Assembly (NCBI GenBank): GCA_039679975.1
Contig: JBDKTZ010000400.1
Span: 1-46,075 of the forward strand
DNA from: JBCFBK01 sp039679975
GTDB lineage: Bacteria; Bacteroidota; Bacteroidia; Bacteroidales; Prolixibacteraceae
Direction: 5' to 3'
DNA length: 46,075 nt
Position numbers and translations under genes: made by a program. Shown here piece by piece: positions 16,643-25,109 of this stretch; the stretch's first letter is position 1; the number at the start of each line of letters is the position of its first letter. Under the pieces are notes generated by a model, which was not told the DNA's origin, did no database searches, and saw only the letters and a list, made by a program, of their open reading frames with translations.

Positions 16643-16655
16643 AAAAAAGAAAGAT

Positions 16656-16703
16656 TGAATGTCTTGATACTTGTGTCTCGTGTCTATATCTTGTATCCCG
16701 AAT
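16656..16703 (+). repeat. CTTGTGT-type degenerate heptads before the rpsL promoters
   Basis: Words CTTGATA, CTTGTGT, CTCGTGT, CTATAT and CTTGTAT follow one another with 7-nt spacing (one of 6). The same family occurs at 17295-17329 and, reversed, at 7555-7596. It ends some 33 nt upstream of the first str promoter. Confidence 0.65.
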
Positions 16704-16735
16704 GTAAAAAAAATCAAAAAAGAGTCTTCAGATTA

Positions 16736-16765
16736 TTTGTTCTTTACTGAAAATTAGTACTTTTG
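16736..16765 (+). promoter_or_regulatory. First promoter of the ribosomal cluster
   Basis: TTTG (16736-16739), 18-nt spacer, TACTTTTG (16758-16765): exact match to both Bacteroides elements. It gives a leader of about 110 nt to rpsL. Confidence 0.8.
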
Positions 16766-16809
16766 CCTGCCGTTTTTGGAGGATTCTGTCGAAAACGACC
16801 GAAGAACGT

Positions 16810-16839
16810 ATTGTATTTGCCGAAAAATCAATACCTTTG
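16810..16839 (+). promoter_or_regulatory. Second promoter of the ribosomal cluster
   Basis: ATTG (16810-16813), 18 nt, TACCTTTG (16832-16839). The -7 element is exact and the spacing equals that of the upstream promoter 74 nt away. The leader would be about 37 nt. Confidence 0.75.
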
Positions 16840-16882
16840 CAATCCAAAATTTGTGGAAACTTTTATTAAATAAAATAGTTGT

Positions 16883-17257
16883 ATGCCAACAATTCAACAG
16901 TTAGTTAGAAAAGGGAGACAATCGAAAATTGATAAGAGCAAGTCTCCTGCTTTGGATTCCTGCCCGCAAAGAAGGGGTGTTTGTGTACGTGTTTATACAA
17001 CCACTCCTAAGAAACCGAACTCTGCCATGCGTAAAGTAGCGAGGGTAAGGTTGACAAACGGTAAGGAAGTGAATGCTTACATTCCCGGAGAAGGACATAA
17101 CCTCCAGGAACACTCTATTGTACTGGTACGTGGCGGAAGGGTCAAGGATTTACCTGGGGTCCGTTATCACTTAATTCGCGGCGCACTTGATACTGCCGGT
17201 GTGGAAGGACGTACACAAAGAAGGTCCAAATACGGTGCAAAAAGGCCGAAGAAGTAG
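16883..17257 (+). CDS. rpsL: Ribosomal protein uS12
   Basis: 124 aa, normal length. S12 sits at the decoding centre of the 30S subunit. The conserved TPKKPNSAMRK and VKDLPGVRYH loops are intact; Lys43, Lys88 and Pro91, the positions most often changed in streptomycin resistance, have the sensitive form. First gene of the str part, driven by two tandem promoters. Unusually for the cluster it is followed by a 163-nt gap that contains heptad repeats. Confidence 0.99.
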   Translation: MPTIQQLVRKGRQSKIDKSKSPALDSCPQRRGVCVRVYTTTPKKPNSAMRKVARVRLTNGKEVNAYIPGEGHNLQEHSIVLVRGGRVKDLPGVRYHLIRGALDTAGVEGRTQRRSKYGAKRPKK

Positions 17258-17294
17258 CACATCAACAAGAAGCAAGACGGATGACTGATTAAAT

Positions 17295-17329
17295 CTTGTG
17301 TCTTGATACTTGCATCTTGTGTCTAAATT
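17295..17329 (+). repeat. CTTGTGT-type heptads between rpsL and rpsG
   Basis: Four consecutive 7-nt words, CTTGTGT, CTTGATA, CTTGCAT and CTTGTGT, then CTAAATT. They lie in the transcribed spacer inside the str operon, so whatever the words do must be compatible with read-through into rpsG and fusA. Confidence 0.65.
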
Positions 17330-17420
17330 GATTTAGTGGTTTGGTTGAGTAAATGTTCCGTGTGGACACTGAAGCTCAAAAAAGTCACAGCCAATTCAAA
17401 TAACACTAAAAGTAAGAATA

Positions 17421-17897
17421 ATGAGAAAATCAAAACCGAAGAAACGGATCATTTTACCGGATCCGAAATTTAATGATGTACTGGTAACCAGGTTTATCAA
17501 TGACCTGATGCGGGATGGCAAGAAATCCGTTGCCTACGCTATTTTTTATGACGCACTTGAACTTGTTGGCAATCGCGTAAAAAACGAGGAATTAACTCCT
17601 CTTGATATTTGGAAAAAAGCATTGGAAAATGTGACTCCTGCCGTTGAGGTGAAAAGCCGCCGTGTAGGAGGAGCTAATTTTCAGGTACCGATGGAAATCC
17701 GTCCTGAAAGAAAAATTGCAATATCCATAAAAAACCTGATTTCGTTTGCGCGCAAACGTTCAGGGAAATCGATGGCTGATAAACTGGCCGCAGAAATTCA
17801 GGCAGCTTTTAATGAAGAAGGAGGAGCTTTCAAGAAGAAAGAAGAGACGCATCGTATGGCTGAAGCCAACCGTGCGTTCGCTCATTTCAGATTTTAA
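17421..17897 (+). CDS. rpsG: Ribosomal protein uS7
   Basis: 158 aa. S7 nucleates folding of the 16S rRNA head domain and lines the E site. The basic N-terminus (MRKSKPKKR), the central helices (FINDLMRDGKKSVAYAIFYD) and the beta hairpin (RVGGANFQVPMEI) are typical. The C-terminus (HRMAEANRAFAHFRF) ends like other bacterial S7 proteins. In many bacteria S7 is the translational regulator of the str operon, but I see no clear S7 target in the 163-nt gap before it. Confidence 0.99.
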   Translation: MRKSKPKKRIILPDPKFNDVLVTRFINDLMRDGKKSVAYAIFYDALELVGNRVKNEELTPLDIWKKALENVTPAVEVKSRRVGGANFQVPMEIRPERKIAISIKNLISFARKRSGKSMADKLAAEIQAAFNEEGGAFKKKEETHRMAEANRAFAHFRF

Positions 17898-18026
17898 GCA
17901 GAAAAAGAATCGTTTCAAGTTAGTTTATCAGGATTAGAAAACATTTCGGTCGCGGCGAGAGTAAATTCAGATTTGAGTTTGACCAGGCTGGAGAAATGGT
18001 TAGTGAAAATAGGATAATTGGTAAGA

Positions 18027-20135
18027 ATGGCTAGAGATTTAAAATATGTGAGAAATATCGGTATCATGGCGCACATCGATGCCGGCAAAACAACCACCAC
18101 GGAGCGGATCCTTTACTATACAGGTATTACACACCGTATCGGAGAGGTTCATGAAGGAGCCGCGACCATGGATTGGATGGAGCAGGAACAGGAAAGGGGA
18201 ATTACCATTACTTCTGCCGCTACGACAACTTTTTGGAATCATAATGATGTTCAGCATCAGATCAATATCATAGACACTCCGGGACACGTTGACTTTACCG
18301 TTGAAGTGGAACGGTCATTAAGAATCCTTGACGGGGCTGTTGCTCTTTTCTGTGCGGTGGGTGGCGTGGAAGCGCAATCGGAAACCGTTTGGCGCCAGGC
18401 TGAAAAATACGGCGTTCCAAGGATTGGTTTTGTTAATAAAATGGACAGGCAGGGAGCTGATTTTTACAACGTGCTCACTGAAGTTCGCGAAAAGCTTGGC
18501 GCGAATCCTATTCCAATACAAATTCCCATTGGTGCTGAAGAAAAGTTTGAAGGGGTTATTGACCTGATCGAAATGAAAGCAGTACGGTGGTATGACGATG
18601 CTACATTAGGTACAAACTATGCGCTGGAAGAAATTCCTGCCGATATGCTTGAGCAGGCATTGGAATACCGTGCTAACCTGGTGGAAGCGATTGCTGAACT
18701 GGATGACGCCCTGCTGGAACGCTTCTTTGAAAATCCTGATTCTATTACCAGGGAAGAGTTGAATGACGTGATCAGACAAGCCACTATCAAGGGAATCATC
18801 GTTCCCATGATGTGCGGTTCTGCATTCAAAAATAAAGGCGTTCAAAGACTGCTGGATGCGGTCTGCGAGTATCTCCCGAGTCCCCTGGATAAAGGTGAAA
18901 TTAAGGGGATAGAGCCGAGGACCGACAGAGAACTTGTGCGTCACGCAGATACTGAAGAACCCCTGACAGCGCTGGCGTTTAAAATTGCCACAGACCCTTA
19001 CGTAGGCCGTTTGTGTTATATCCGTGTTTACTCGGGAGTTCTTGAATCCGGTTCAACGGTTTTCAATTCACGTACAGGCCGTAAAGAACGTATTTCGCGT
19101 CTTTACCAGATGCATTCAAACAAACAGAATCCAAGAGACCGGATTGAGGCCGGCGACATCTGCGCTGCCGTAGGTTTTAAAGATATCCGCACCGGTGACA
19201 CCTTGTCTGACCCGAATCATCCGATTGCTCTCGAGAGCATGGATTTCCCGGAACCGGTAATCGGGATCGCCGTTGAGCCGAAAACGCAAAAGGATCTGGA
19301 TAAACTGAGCATGGGATTGGCTAAACTGGCCGAAGAAGATCCGACCTTTAAAGTGCACACCGACGAAGTTTCGGGCCAGACCATTATTCGTGGTATGGGA
19401 GAACTTCATCTTGAAATTATCGTTGACCGTCTGAGACGCGAATTCAAGGTTGAATGCAACCAGGGCAAACCTCAGGTTGCCTATAAGGAAGCAATCAGCA
19501 AAGAGGTGCAGCTGCGGGAGGTATTCAAGAAGCAGTCTGGCGGACGCGGTAAGTTTGCAGATATCATCGTCAAGGTTGAGCCTGCAGAAGAAGGAAAACC
19601 CGGGCTTACTTTCATTGATGCTGTAAAAGGCGGTAATATCCCAAGGGAGTATATTCCTTCCGTTGAGAAAGGCTTTAAAGAAGCGATGTTGAATGGACCA
19701 TTGGCGGGGTTCCAATTGGACAGCCTGAAAGTAACCCTTCTCGACGGTTCGTTCCATGCAGTTGACTCCGACTCGCTGTCATTTGAAATTTGTGCCCGTC
19801 AGGCATTCAAAAGCGCTGCTTCAAAAGCAGGGCCCAAGCTTCTGGAACCAATTATGAAGTCAGAGATCGTCACTCCGGAGGAATACATGGGTGACATCAT
19901 TGCCGATATGAACCGTCGTCGCGGACAGGTACTGGGTATGGAAGAAAAATCCGGTGCCCGTGTTATCCGGGTAACTGTTCCGTTGTCAGAAATCTTTGGA
20001 TACGTGACCACACTCAGGACGTTGTCTTCCGGACGTGCCACTTCGTCGATGGAATTCTCTCACTACGAAGAAGTTCCAAAAGCATTGGCAATTAAGGTTC
20101 TTGAGGAAATTAAAGGTAAAGTAGAATTATTATAA
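18027..20135 (+). CDS. fusA: Elongation factor G
   Basis: 702 aa from the ATG at 18027 (MARDLKYVRNIG); the frame extends nine nt further to a TTG at 18018, which I reject because family members begin with the ATG residue. It catalyses GTP-driven translocation and ribosome recycling. G1 AHIDAGKTTTTE, G3 DTPGHVDF with the catalytic His, and G4 NKMD are canonical, in contrast to the second EF-G-like protein on the minus strand. Domain IV (FKKQSGGRGKFAD) is intact. It is followed by rpsJ after 11 nt. No tuf follows, as is usual in Bacteroidetes. Confidence 0.99.
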   Translation: MARDLKYVRNIGIMAHIDAGKTTTTERILYYTGITHRIGEVHEGAATMDWMEQEQERGITITSAATTTFWNHNDVQHQINIIDTPGHVDFTVEVERSLRILDGAVALFCAVGGVEAQSETVWRQAEKYGVPRIGFVNKMDRQGADFYNVLTEVREKLGANPIPIQIPIGAEEKFEGVIDLIEMKAVRWYDDATLGTNYALEEIPADMLEQALEYRANLVEAIAELDDALLERFFENPDSITREELNDVIRQATIKGIIVPMMCGSAFKNKGVQRLLDAVCEYLPSPLDKGEIKGIEPRTDRELVRHADTEEPLTALAFKIATDPYVGRLCYIRVYSGVLESGSTVFNSRTGRKERISRLYQMHSNKQNPRDRIEAGDICAAVGFKDIRTGDTLSDPNHPIALESMDFPEPVIGIAVEPKTQKDLDKLSMGLAKLAEEDPTFKVHTDEVSGQTIIRGMGELHLEIIVDRLRREFKVECNQGKPQVAYKEAISKEVQLREVFKKQSGGRGKFADIIVKVEPAEEGKPGLTFIDAVKGGNIPREYIPSVEKGFKEAMLNGPLAGFQLDSLKVTLLDGSFHAVDSDSLSFEICARQAFKSAASKAGPKLLEPIMKSEIVTPEEYMGDIIADMNRRRGQVLGMEEKSGARVIRVTVPLSEIFGYVTTLRTLSSGRATSSMEFSHYEEVPKALAIKVLEEIKGKVELL

Positions 20136-20146
20136 TTAATCTCACT

Positions 20147-20452
20147 ATGAGTCAAAAGATCAGGATCAAGCTGAAATCGTATGATCATAACCTGGTTGAC
20201 AAATCGGCTGAAAAGATCGTAAAGACTGTGAAGACTACGGGAGCAGTTGTCAGCGGACCAATTCCGCTGCCAACACACAAGCGTGTTTTCACTGTATTGC
20301 GGTCAACGTTCGTGAATAAAAAATCGCGTGAACAGTTTCAGTTGGATTCTTACAAAAGGTTGATCGACATTTACAGCTCAACAGCAAAAACAATTGACGC
20401 CTTAATGAAGCTTGAATTGCCAAGTGGCGTGGAAGTAGAAATTAAAGTTTGA
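20147..20452 (+). CDS. rpsJ: Ribosomal protein uS10 / NusE
   Basis: 101 aa, normal length. A 30S head protein that also joins NusB in transcription antitermination. The signature SGPIPLPTHKRVFTVLRS is present. It starts 11 nt after fusA without a visible promoter, so the str and S10 groups are probably transcribed together. Confidence 0.99.
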   Translation: MSQKIRIKLKSYDHNLVDKSAEKIVKTVKTTGAVVSGPIPLPTHKRVFTVLRSTFVNKKSREQFQLDSYKRLIDIYSSTAKTIDALMKLELPSGVEVEIKV

Positions 20453-20473
20453 TAACCTGTAAAAAAAGAAAAA

Positions 20474-21091
20474 ATGGCAGGATTAATCGGTAAAAAAATC
20501 GGAATGACATCCGTATTCAGTGTTGAGGGGAAAAACATCCCATGCACTGTGATTGAAGCCGGTCCTTGTGTTGTGACACAAGTGAAGACGGCAGAAACCG
20601 ATGGCTATGATGCATTACAGCTTGCGTTTGGTGAGAAGAAGGAAAAAAACACCAGCAAGGCAGAATTTGGTCATTTTCAAAAAGCCGGAGTAGGACCAAA
20701 GCGTCATGTCGTTGAGTTTCGTGATATCAACGGGGAATATAAACCCGGCGATACGATTACTGTTGACGCCATCAGCGAAGATGGTTGGGTCGACATCAGC
20801 GGAATCACGAAAGGGAAAGGTTTTCAGGGCGTTGTTAAACGCCATGGTTTCGGTGGCGTGGGCGGATCTACCCACGGTCAGCATAACCGGTTACGGGCAC
20901 CAGGTTCACTGGGTGCTTCTTCATACCCTTCAAAAGTTGTAAAAGGTATGCGTATGGCGGGTCGCGATGGCGGTAGTAAGAGAACCGTACAAAACCTGAA
21001 AGTTCTGAAAGTTATTCCGGAATCGAACGTGATCGTGGTAAAAGGATCGGTTCCTGGTTCAAAAGGTTCAACAGTAATTATTTATCAATAA
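20474..21091 (+). CDS. rplC: Ribosomal protein uL3
   Basis: 205 aa. An early-assembling 50S protein whose loop reaches near the peptidyl-transferase centre. N-terminus MAGLIGKKIGMTSVF and the central loop (HGFGGVGGSTHGQHNRLRAP) are characteristic. Its stop codon overlaps the rplD start by one base (TAATG), indicating translational coupling. Confidence 0.99.
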   Translation: MAGLIGKKIGMTSVFSVEGKNIPCTVIEAGPCVVTQVKTAETDGYDALQLAFGEKKEKNTSKAEFGHFQKAGVGPKRHVVEFRDINGEYKPGDTITVDAISEDGWVDISGITKGKGFQGVVKRHGFGGVGGSTHGQHNRLRAPGSLGASSYPSKVVKGMRMAGRDGGSKRTVQNLKVLKVIPESNVIVVKGSVPGSKGSTVIIYQ

Positions 21092-21717
21092 TGGAAGTAC
21101 AAGTTTTCAATACAGCCGGAAAAGAAACCGGAAGATCGGTCCAACTGAATGACCAGATTTTCGGAATTGAGCCCAGCGACCATGCGATTTACCTGGATGT
21201 CAAGCAATACCTGGCGAATAAACGGCAGGGTACCCATGCATCCAAGGAAAGAGGTGAGGTAGCCGGAAGTACCAAGAAGATTAAAAAGCAGAAGGGTACA
21301 GGCGGCGCTCGTGCTGGTATGATCACATCTCCCGTATTCCGTGGTGGTGGCCGTGTCTTCGGTCCGCGTCCCCGGAATTACAGCTTTAAACTGAATAAAA
21401 AAGTCAAAGTTTTGGCGCGTTTGTCTGCACTGACTTATAAAGCTAAAGCAAACGATATTATGATTCTGGAAGATTTCACGATGGAAGCACCGAAAACGAA
21501 AGAATTGCTGACAATTGGTAAGAATCTGAATATTACCAATAAAAAGTCACTTTTCGTTTTACCGGAACAAAATAAAAATATATATTTGTCATCCAGAAAT
21601 TTACAGGACGTGTCTGTTGTAATTGCTTCTGAATTAAGCACATATCAGATAATGAACGCGAATAAGATTGTCTTCTTCGAAAGTTCGGTCGGTAAAATTG
21701 AAGAATGTTTCGCATAA
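21091..21717 (+). CDS. rplD: Ribosomal protein uL4
   Basis: 208 aa. L4 has a globular domain and a long loop lining the exit tunnel (KGTGGARAGMITSPVFRGGG, where macrolide-resistance changes occur in other bacteria). Sequence here is wild-type-like. In E. coli L4 represses its own operon; no equivalent leader structure is evident here. A 91-nt gap with possible hairpin-forming T-rich sequence separates it from rplW. Confidence 0.99.
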   Translation: MEVQVFNTAGKETGRSVQLNDQIFGIEPSDHAIYLDVKQYLANKRQGTHASKERGEVAGSTKKIKKQKGTGGARAGMITSPVFRGGGRVFGPRPRNYSFKLNKKVKVLARLSALTYKAKANDIMILEDFTMEAPKTKELLTIGKNLNITNKKSLFVLPEQNKNIYLSSRNLQDVSVVIASELSTYQIMNANKIVFFESSVGKIEECFA

Positions 21718-21808
21718 GTGAGCGCAAAGTCAAAACTTGTTTTTGGTTTTGCCGAACGAGAGAAACAATTATTAAAAATGAACAACTTAAGTTTTTAGGG
21801 GAGAAGAG

Positions 21809-22099
21809 ATGAATATTTTAATTAAACCCATCGTCACAGAAAAGATAACGGCTTTAGGAAATACCCTGAACCGTTATGGCTTTGTCGTTCAGAAAGACGC
21901 CAATAAGCAACAGATAAAAAAAGCAGTAGAGAGTCTTTATCAGGTTAATGTTTCTTCTGTTAATACCATGATTTATAGTGGAAAGCGGAAAAGCCGCTAC
22001 ACGAAGGGTGGCATTATAAATGGCCGTACAAATGCTGTTAAAAAGGCAATTGTGACACTGGCCGAAGGAGATACAATTGACTTTTACAGTAATATATAA
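21809..22099 (+). CDS. rplW: Ribosomal protein uL23
   Basis: 96 aa. L23 lies at the tunnel exit and docks trigger factor and SRP. It has the family core (NILIKPIVTEKIT, YGFVVQKDANKQQIKKAVE, RKSRYTKGG). One of the few genes here with a purine-rich Shine-Dalgarno-like run (GGGGAGAAG) just ahead of the ATG. Confidence 0.98.
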   Translation: MNILIKPIVTEKITALGNTLNRYGFVVQKDANKQQIKKAVESLYQVNVSSVNTMIYSGKRKSRYTKGGIINGRTNAVKKAIVTLAEGDTIDFYSNI

Positions 22100-22108
22100 T
22101 CTATCAAA

Positions 22109-22933
22109 ATGGCAGTAAGAAAATTAAATCCAGTTACTCCGGGTCAAAGGCATAAAGTTATTGGTGCTTTTGATACGATTACTGCATCAACGCCTGAGAA
22201 ATCATTGTTACAGCCCATGCGCGGAACTGGTGGTCGCAACAACCAGGGCCGCATGACAATGAGGTATATAGGTGGAGGGCACAAAAGGAGATACCGTCTC
22301 ATCGATTTCAAACGTGAAAAGGATGGTATCCCTGCTCGTGTGGAGTCTATTCAGTACGATCCGAATCGTACCGCGCGTATTGCATTGCTTGTCTATGCAG
22401 ATGGTGAAAAGCGGTATATGCTTGCACCAAATGGTTTACAGGCAGGACAGACGGTATTAAGCGGTTCGGGTATCGCACCTGAAATAGGTAATTCTCTCCC
22501 GCTCGCTGAAATACCTCTTGGTACATTGGTCCACAATATTGAACTTCACCCGGGGCAGGGTGGGATCATGGCGCGTAGTGCAGGGACTTATGCCCAGTTA
22601 ACATCCAGGGAAGGAAAGTACGCAATCGTAAAATTGCCTTCCGGCGAATCCAGAATGGTGCTTGTTTCTTGCAAGGCTACTGTAGGAACTGTTGGAAATA
22701 CGGAACACAATCTTGAGCGTTCGGGAAAAGCAGGACGTTCGAGGTGGTTAGGTAGAAGGCCCCGTGTGCGCGGTGTGGTAATGAATCCTGTCGATCACCC
22801 CATGGGTGGTGGCGAAGGCCGCGCTTCAGGAGGACATCCCCGTTCACGTAAAGGTCTGCTGGCGAAGGGATATAAGACCCGTACGCCTAAAAAGGCTTCC
22901 AATAAGTATATTATAGAAAGACGCAAGAAATAA
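22109..22933 (+). CDS. rplB: Ribosomal protein uL2
   Basis: 274 aa, normal length. L2 is needed for subunit joining and peptidyl-transferase activity. The N-terminal OB fold, the SH3-like domain and the C-terminal loop NPVDHPMGGGEGR, with the essential His, are present. It begins 9 nt after rplW. Confidence 0.99.
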   Translation: MAVRKLNPVTPGQRHKVIGAFDTITASTPEKSLLQPMRGTGGRNNQGRMTMRYIGGGHKRRYRLIDFKREKDGIPARVESIQYDPNRTARIALLVYADGEKRYMLAPNGLQAGQTVLSGSGIAPEIGNSLPLAEIPLGTLVHNIELHPGQGGIMARSAGTYAQLTSREGKYAIVKLPSGESRMVLVSCKATVGTVGNTEHNLERSGKAGRSRWLGRRPRVRGVVMNPVDHPMGGGEGRASGGHPRSRKGLLAKGYKTRTPKKASNKYIIERRKK

Positions 22934-22948
22934 TAAAAGGAGTAGAAT

Positions 22949-23215
22949 ATGAGTCGTTCATTAAAAAAAGGTCCTTTCATTGCCTACAAACTGGAAAATA
23001 GAGTATTGGCTATGAATGAAGCAGGCAAGAAGTCTGTGATCAAAACGTGGGCCAGGGCATCAGTAATCTCTCCTGATTTTGTAGGGCATACCATTGCCGT
23101 TCACAACGGGAACAAATTTATTCCTGTTTATGTGACTGAAAATATGGTTGGCCATAAACTCGGTGAATTTGCACCTACAAGAACATTCAGGGGACATGCC
23201 GGAAACAGGAAATAG
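22949..23215 (+). CDS. rpsS: Ribosomal protein uS19
   Basis: 88 aa. A 30S head protein that contacts S13 and the A-site tRNA region. Begins MSRSLKKGPFI and contains GHKLGEFAPTRTFRGH, both hallmarks. A Shine-Dalgarno-like AAAAGGAG lies 6 nt before the ATG. Confidence 0.99.
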   Translation: MSRSLKKGPFIAYKLENRVLAMNEAGKKSVIKTWARASVISPDFVGHTIAVHNGNKFIPVYVTENMVGHKLGEFAPTRTFRGHAGNRK

Positions 23216-23239
23216 GCTTAACTATTAAAAGAATTTACG

Positions 23240-23653
23240 ATGGGTGCAAGAAAAAGAAATAGAGCAAACGAACTGAAAGAAGCAAAAAAGACACAATATT
23301 TTGCAGTATTGAAGGAATGCCCTACTTCCCCGCGAAAAATGAGGCTTGTTGCCGATATGGTTCGCGGTATGGAAGTAAACAGGGCACTTGATGTCCTGAA
23401 ATTCTCTGCAAAAGAAGCTTCCGGTCGAGTTGAAAAATTATTAATGTCGGCTGTTGCCAACTGGCAGGCAAAGAACGAGGGTGTTCGCCTGGAAGAAAGC
23501 AACTTGTACGTGAAAACAATCGCCGTCGATTCAGGCCGTATCCTCAAACGTCTGCGTCCTGCCCCGCAGGGCCGGGCACACCGGGTGAGGAAACGCTCCA
23601 ATCACGTTACATTGTGCATTGATAGTAAAAAAGAAAAAACCGATAACGAATAA
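23240..23653 (+). CDS. rplV: Ribosomal protein uL22
   Basis: 137 aa, with a longer N-terminus than E. coli L22 (110 aa). Core helices (SPRKMRLVADMVRGMEVNRA) and the tunnel beta-hairpin (RILKRLRPAPQGRAHRVRKR) are intact; changes in that hairpin cause macrolide resistance in other species. The C-terminal ten residues are charged (DSKKEKTDNE). Confidence 0.98.
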   Translation: MGARKRNRANELKEAKKTQYFAVLKECPTSPRKMRLVADMVRGMEVNRALDVLKFSAKEASGRVEKLLMSAVANWQAKNEGVRLEESNLYVKTIAVDSGRILKRLRPAPQGRAHRVRKRSNHVTLCIDSKKEKTDNE

Positions 23654-23663
23654 ATAATAATAC

Positions 23664-24431
23664 ATGGGACAAAAAGTTAATCCAATCGCTAATCGTTTAG
23701 GAATTATCCGTGGATGGGATTCCAACTGGTTCGGTGGAAACGACTATGGTGATAAGCTTGTTGAAGATTCAAAGATCCGTGAATACCTGAATGCCCGTTT
23801 GGCTAAAGCAAGTATTTCAAGGATTATTATTGAAAGGACTCTGAAGCTGATCACGATTACTGTTCACACCTCTAGACCCGGTATTATTATTGGTAAAGGC
23901 GGTCAGGAAGTTGACAAGCTGAAAGAAGAATTGAAGAAAATAACCAGCAAGGAAGTTCAGATCAATATCTTCGAAATTAAAAGGCCCGAACTGGATGCTA
24001 AGATCGTGGCCAATAATGTAGCGCGTCAAATTGAAGGTAAGATCGCTTATCGCCGTGCTGTGAAGATGGCTATTGCCTCGACCATGAGAATGGGAGCACA
24101 AGGAATAAAAATTATGGTTTCCGGACGTTTGAACGGTGCCGAAATGGCAAGGTCTGAAATGTACAAAGATGGCCGTACACCTTTGCATACGTTGAGAGCT
24201 GATATTGATTATGCTCTGGCTGAAGCTTTAACGAAGACCGGGTTGCTTGGAGTTAAAGTCTGGGTCTGTAAGGGCGAGGTTTATGGTAAACGCGACCTGT
24301 CTCCGAATCTCGGTCAAAAGTCGGCCAGTGCGCCCGGTGGCGGTAATCCGCGTGGCGGTCGTGGCGGCAACGACAGAGGAGAGAGAGGCGACAGAGGCGA
24401 CAGAGGCGGTTTCAGAAAAAAAAGAAAATAA
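23664..24431 (+). CDS. rpsC: Ribosomal protein uS3 with Arg/Gly-rich tail
   Basis: 255 aa. S3 forms part of the mRNA entry channel and has helicase activity there. The N-terminal KH domain carries GIIIGKGGQEVDKL, and the C-terminal domain ends near KRDLSPNL. The last 35 residues are a low-complexity tail of Arg, Gly, Asp and Glu (GGRGGNDRGERGDRGDRGG) that E. coli S3 lacks, likely flexible and RNA-binding. It starts 10 nt after rplV. Confidence 0.99.
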   Translation: MGQKVNPIANRLGIIRGWDSNWFGGNDYGDKLVEDSKIREYLNARLAKASISRIIIERTLKLITITVHTSRPGIIIGKGGQEVDKLKEELKKITSKEVQINIFEIKRPELDAKIVANNVARQIEGKIAYRRAVKMAIASTMRMGAQGIKIMVSGRLNGAEMARSEMYKDGRTPLHTLRADIDYALAEALTKTGLLGVKVWVCKGEVYGKRDLSPNLGQKSASAPGGGNPRGGRGGNDRGERGDRGDRGGFRKKRK

Positions 24432-24456
24432 TCGGAAACCTTTTAATTAAAAAAGG

Positions 24457-24891
24457 ATGTTACAACCAAAAAGAACAAAATTTAGAAGAGTCCAGAAAGG
24501 ACGGATGAAAGGCGAGGCCCAGCGTGGCAATCAGCTTGCATTTGGCTCTTTCGGTATAAAGACGTTGGAGTCGGCATGGCTTACCGGTCGCCAGATTGAG
24601 GCTGCCCGTGTAGCTGTGACCAGGCATATGCAACGTCAGGGTCAGATATGGATCCGTGTTTTCCCCGATAAACCAATTACCAAAAAACCTGCCGAAGTAC
24701 GTATGGGTAAGGGTAAGGGTGCTCCTGAAGGATTTGTTGCACCGGTAACGCCAGGGCGAATTTTAATCGAAGCAGAAGGTGTACCTTTTGAAATGGCTAA
24801 GGAAGCTCTTCGTTTAGCCGCTCAAAAATTGCCGGTAACGACAAAGTTTGTGGTCAGACGTGATTTTGTTGAATCTGAAAAAGAAGATTAG
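24457..24891 (+). CDS. rplP: Ribosomal protein uL16
   Basis: 144 aa. L16 organises the A-site tRNA region of the 50S subunit. MLQPKRTKFRRVQKGRMKG and RMGKGKGAPEGFVAPVTPG are family hallmarks, the latter containing the Arg that is hydroxylated in E. coli. It overlaps nothing; rpmC starts two bases after its stop. Confidence 0.99.
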   Translation: MLQPKRTKFRRVQKGRMKGEAQRGNQLAFGSFGIKTLESAWLTGRQIEAARVAVTRHMQRQGQIWIRVFPDKPITKKPAEVRMGKGKGAPEGFVAPVTPGRILIEAEGVPFEMAKEALRLAAQKLPVTTKFVVRRDFVESEKED

Positions 24892-24893
24892 AA

Positions 24894-25097
24894 ATGAAGA
24901 CTTCTGAAATAAGAGAATTATCAGCCAAGGAAATTCTGGAAAGAATCCAGCTTGAAAACGATACCCTGATCCGTCTGAATATGAACCATGCGGTTTCTCC
25001 ACTCGACAACCCGATGAAAATCAAAGTTGCGCGCAGAAATATAGCACGGCTGAAGACCATTTTGCATCAACGGGAAATCAATCAAAATCAGAATTAA
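24894..25097 (+). CDS. rpmC: Ribosomal protein uL29
   Basis: 67 aa, two helices. L29 sits by the tunnel exit near L23. Family features: MKTSEIRELSAKEI and NPMKIKVARRNIARLKTIL. Near-zero spacing to rplP suggests coupled translation. Confidence 0.97.
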   Translation: MKTSEIRELSAKEILERIQLENDTLIRLNMNHAVSPLDNPMKIKVARRNIARLKTILHQREINQNQN

Positions 25098-25109
25098 TTT
25101 GTGTAGGTG

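Noticed and set aside
16288..16703. CRISPR array
   Set aside because: Units are 7 nt, degenerate, without spacers of constant length, and no cas genes are present.
16484..16750. 88-codon frame through core copy A and its opposite-strand frames (16241-16531)
   Set aside because: It depends on the repeat sequence, breaks by a 1-nt indel in copy B and has no family. It is treated as a by-product of the repeat.
17258..17420. S7 autoregulatory site between rpsL and rpsG
   Set aside because: I could not find the paired structure known from E. coli; most of the gap is heptad words and A-rich sequence.
18018..18026. TTG start for fusA
   Set aside because: The ATG at 18027 gives the normal N-terminus; TTG starts also produce wrong extensions for rpsH, rplO, the RNA methyltransferase, the secreted protein and tamL.
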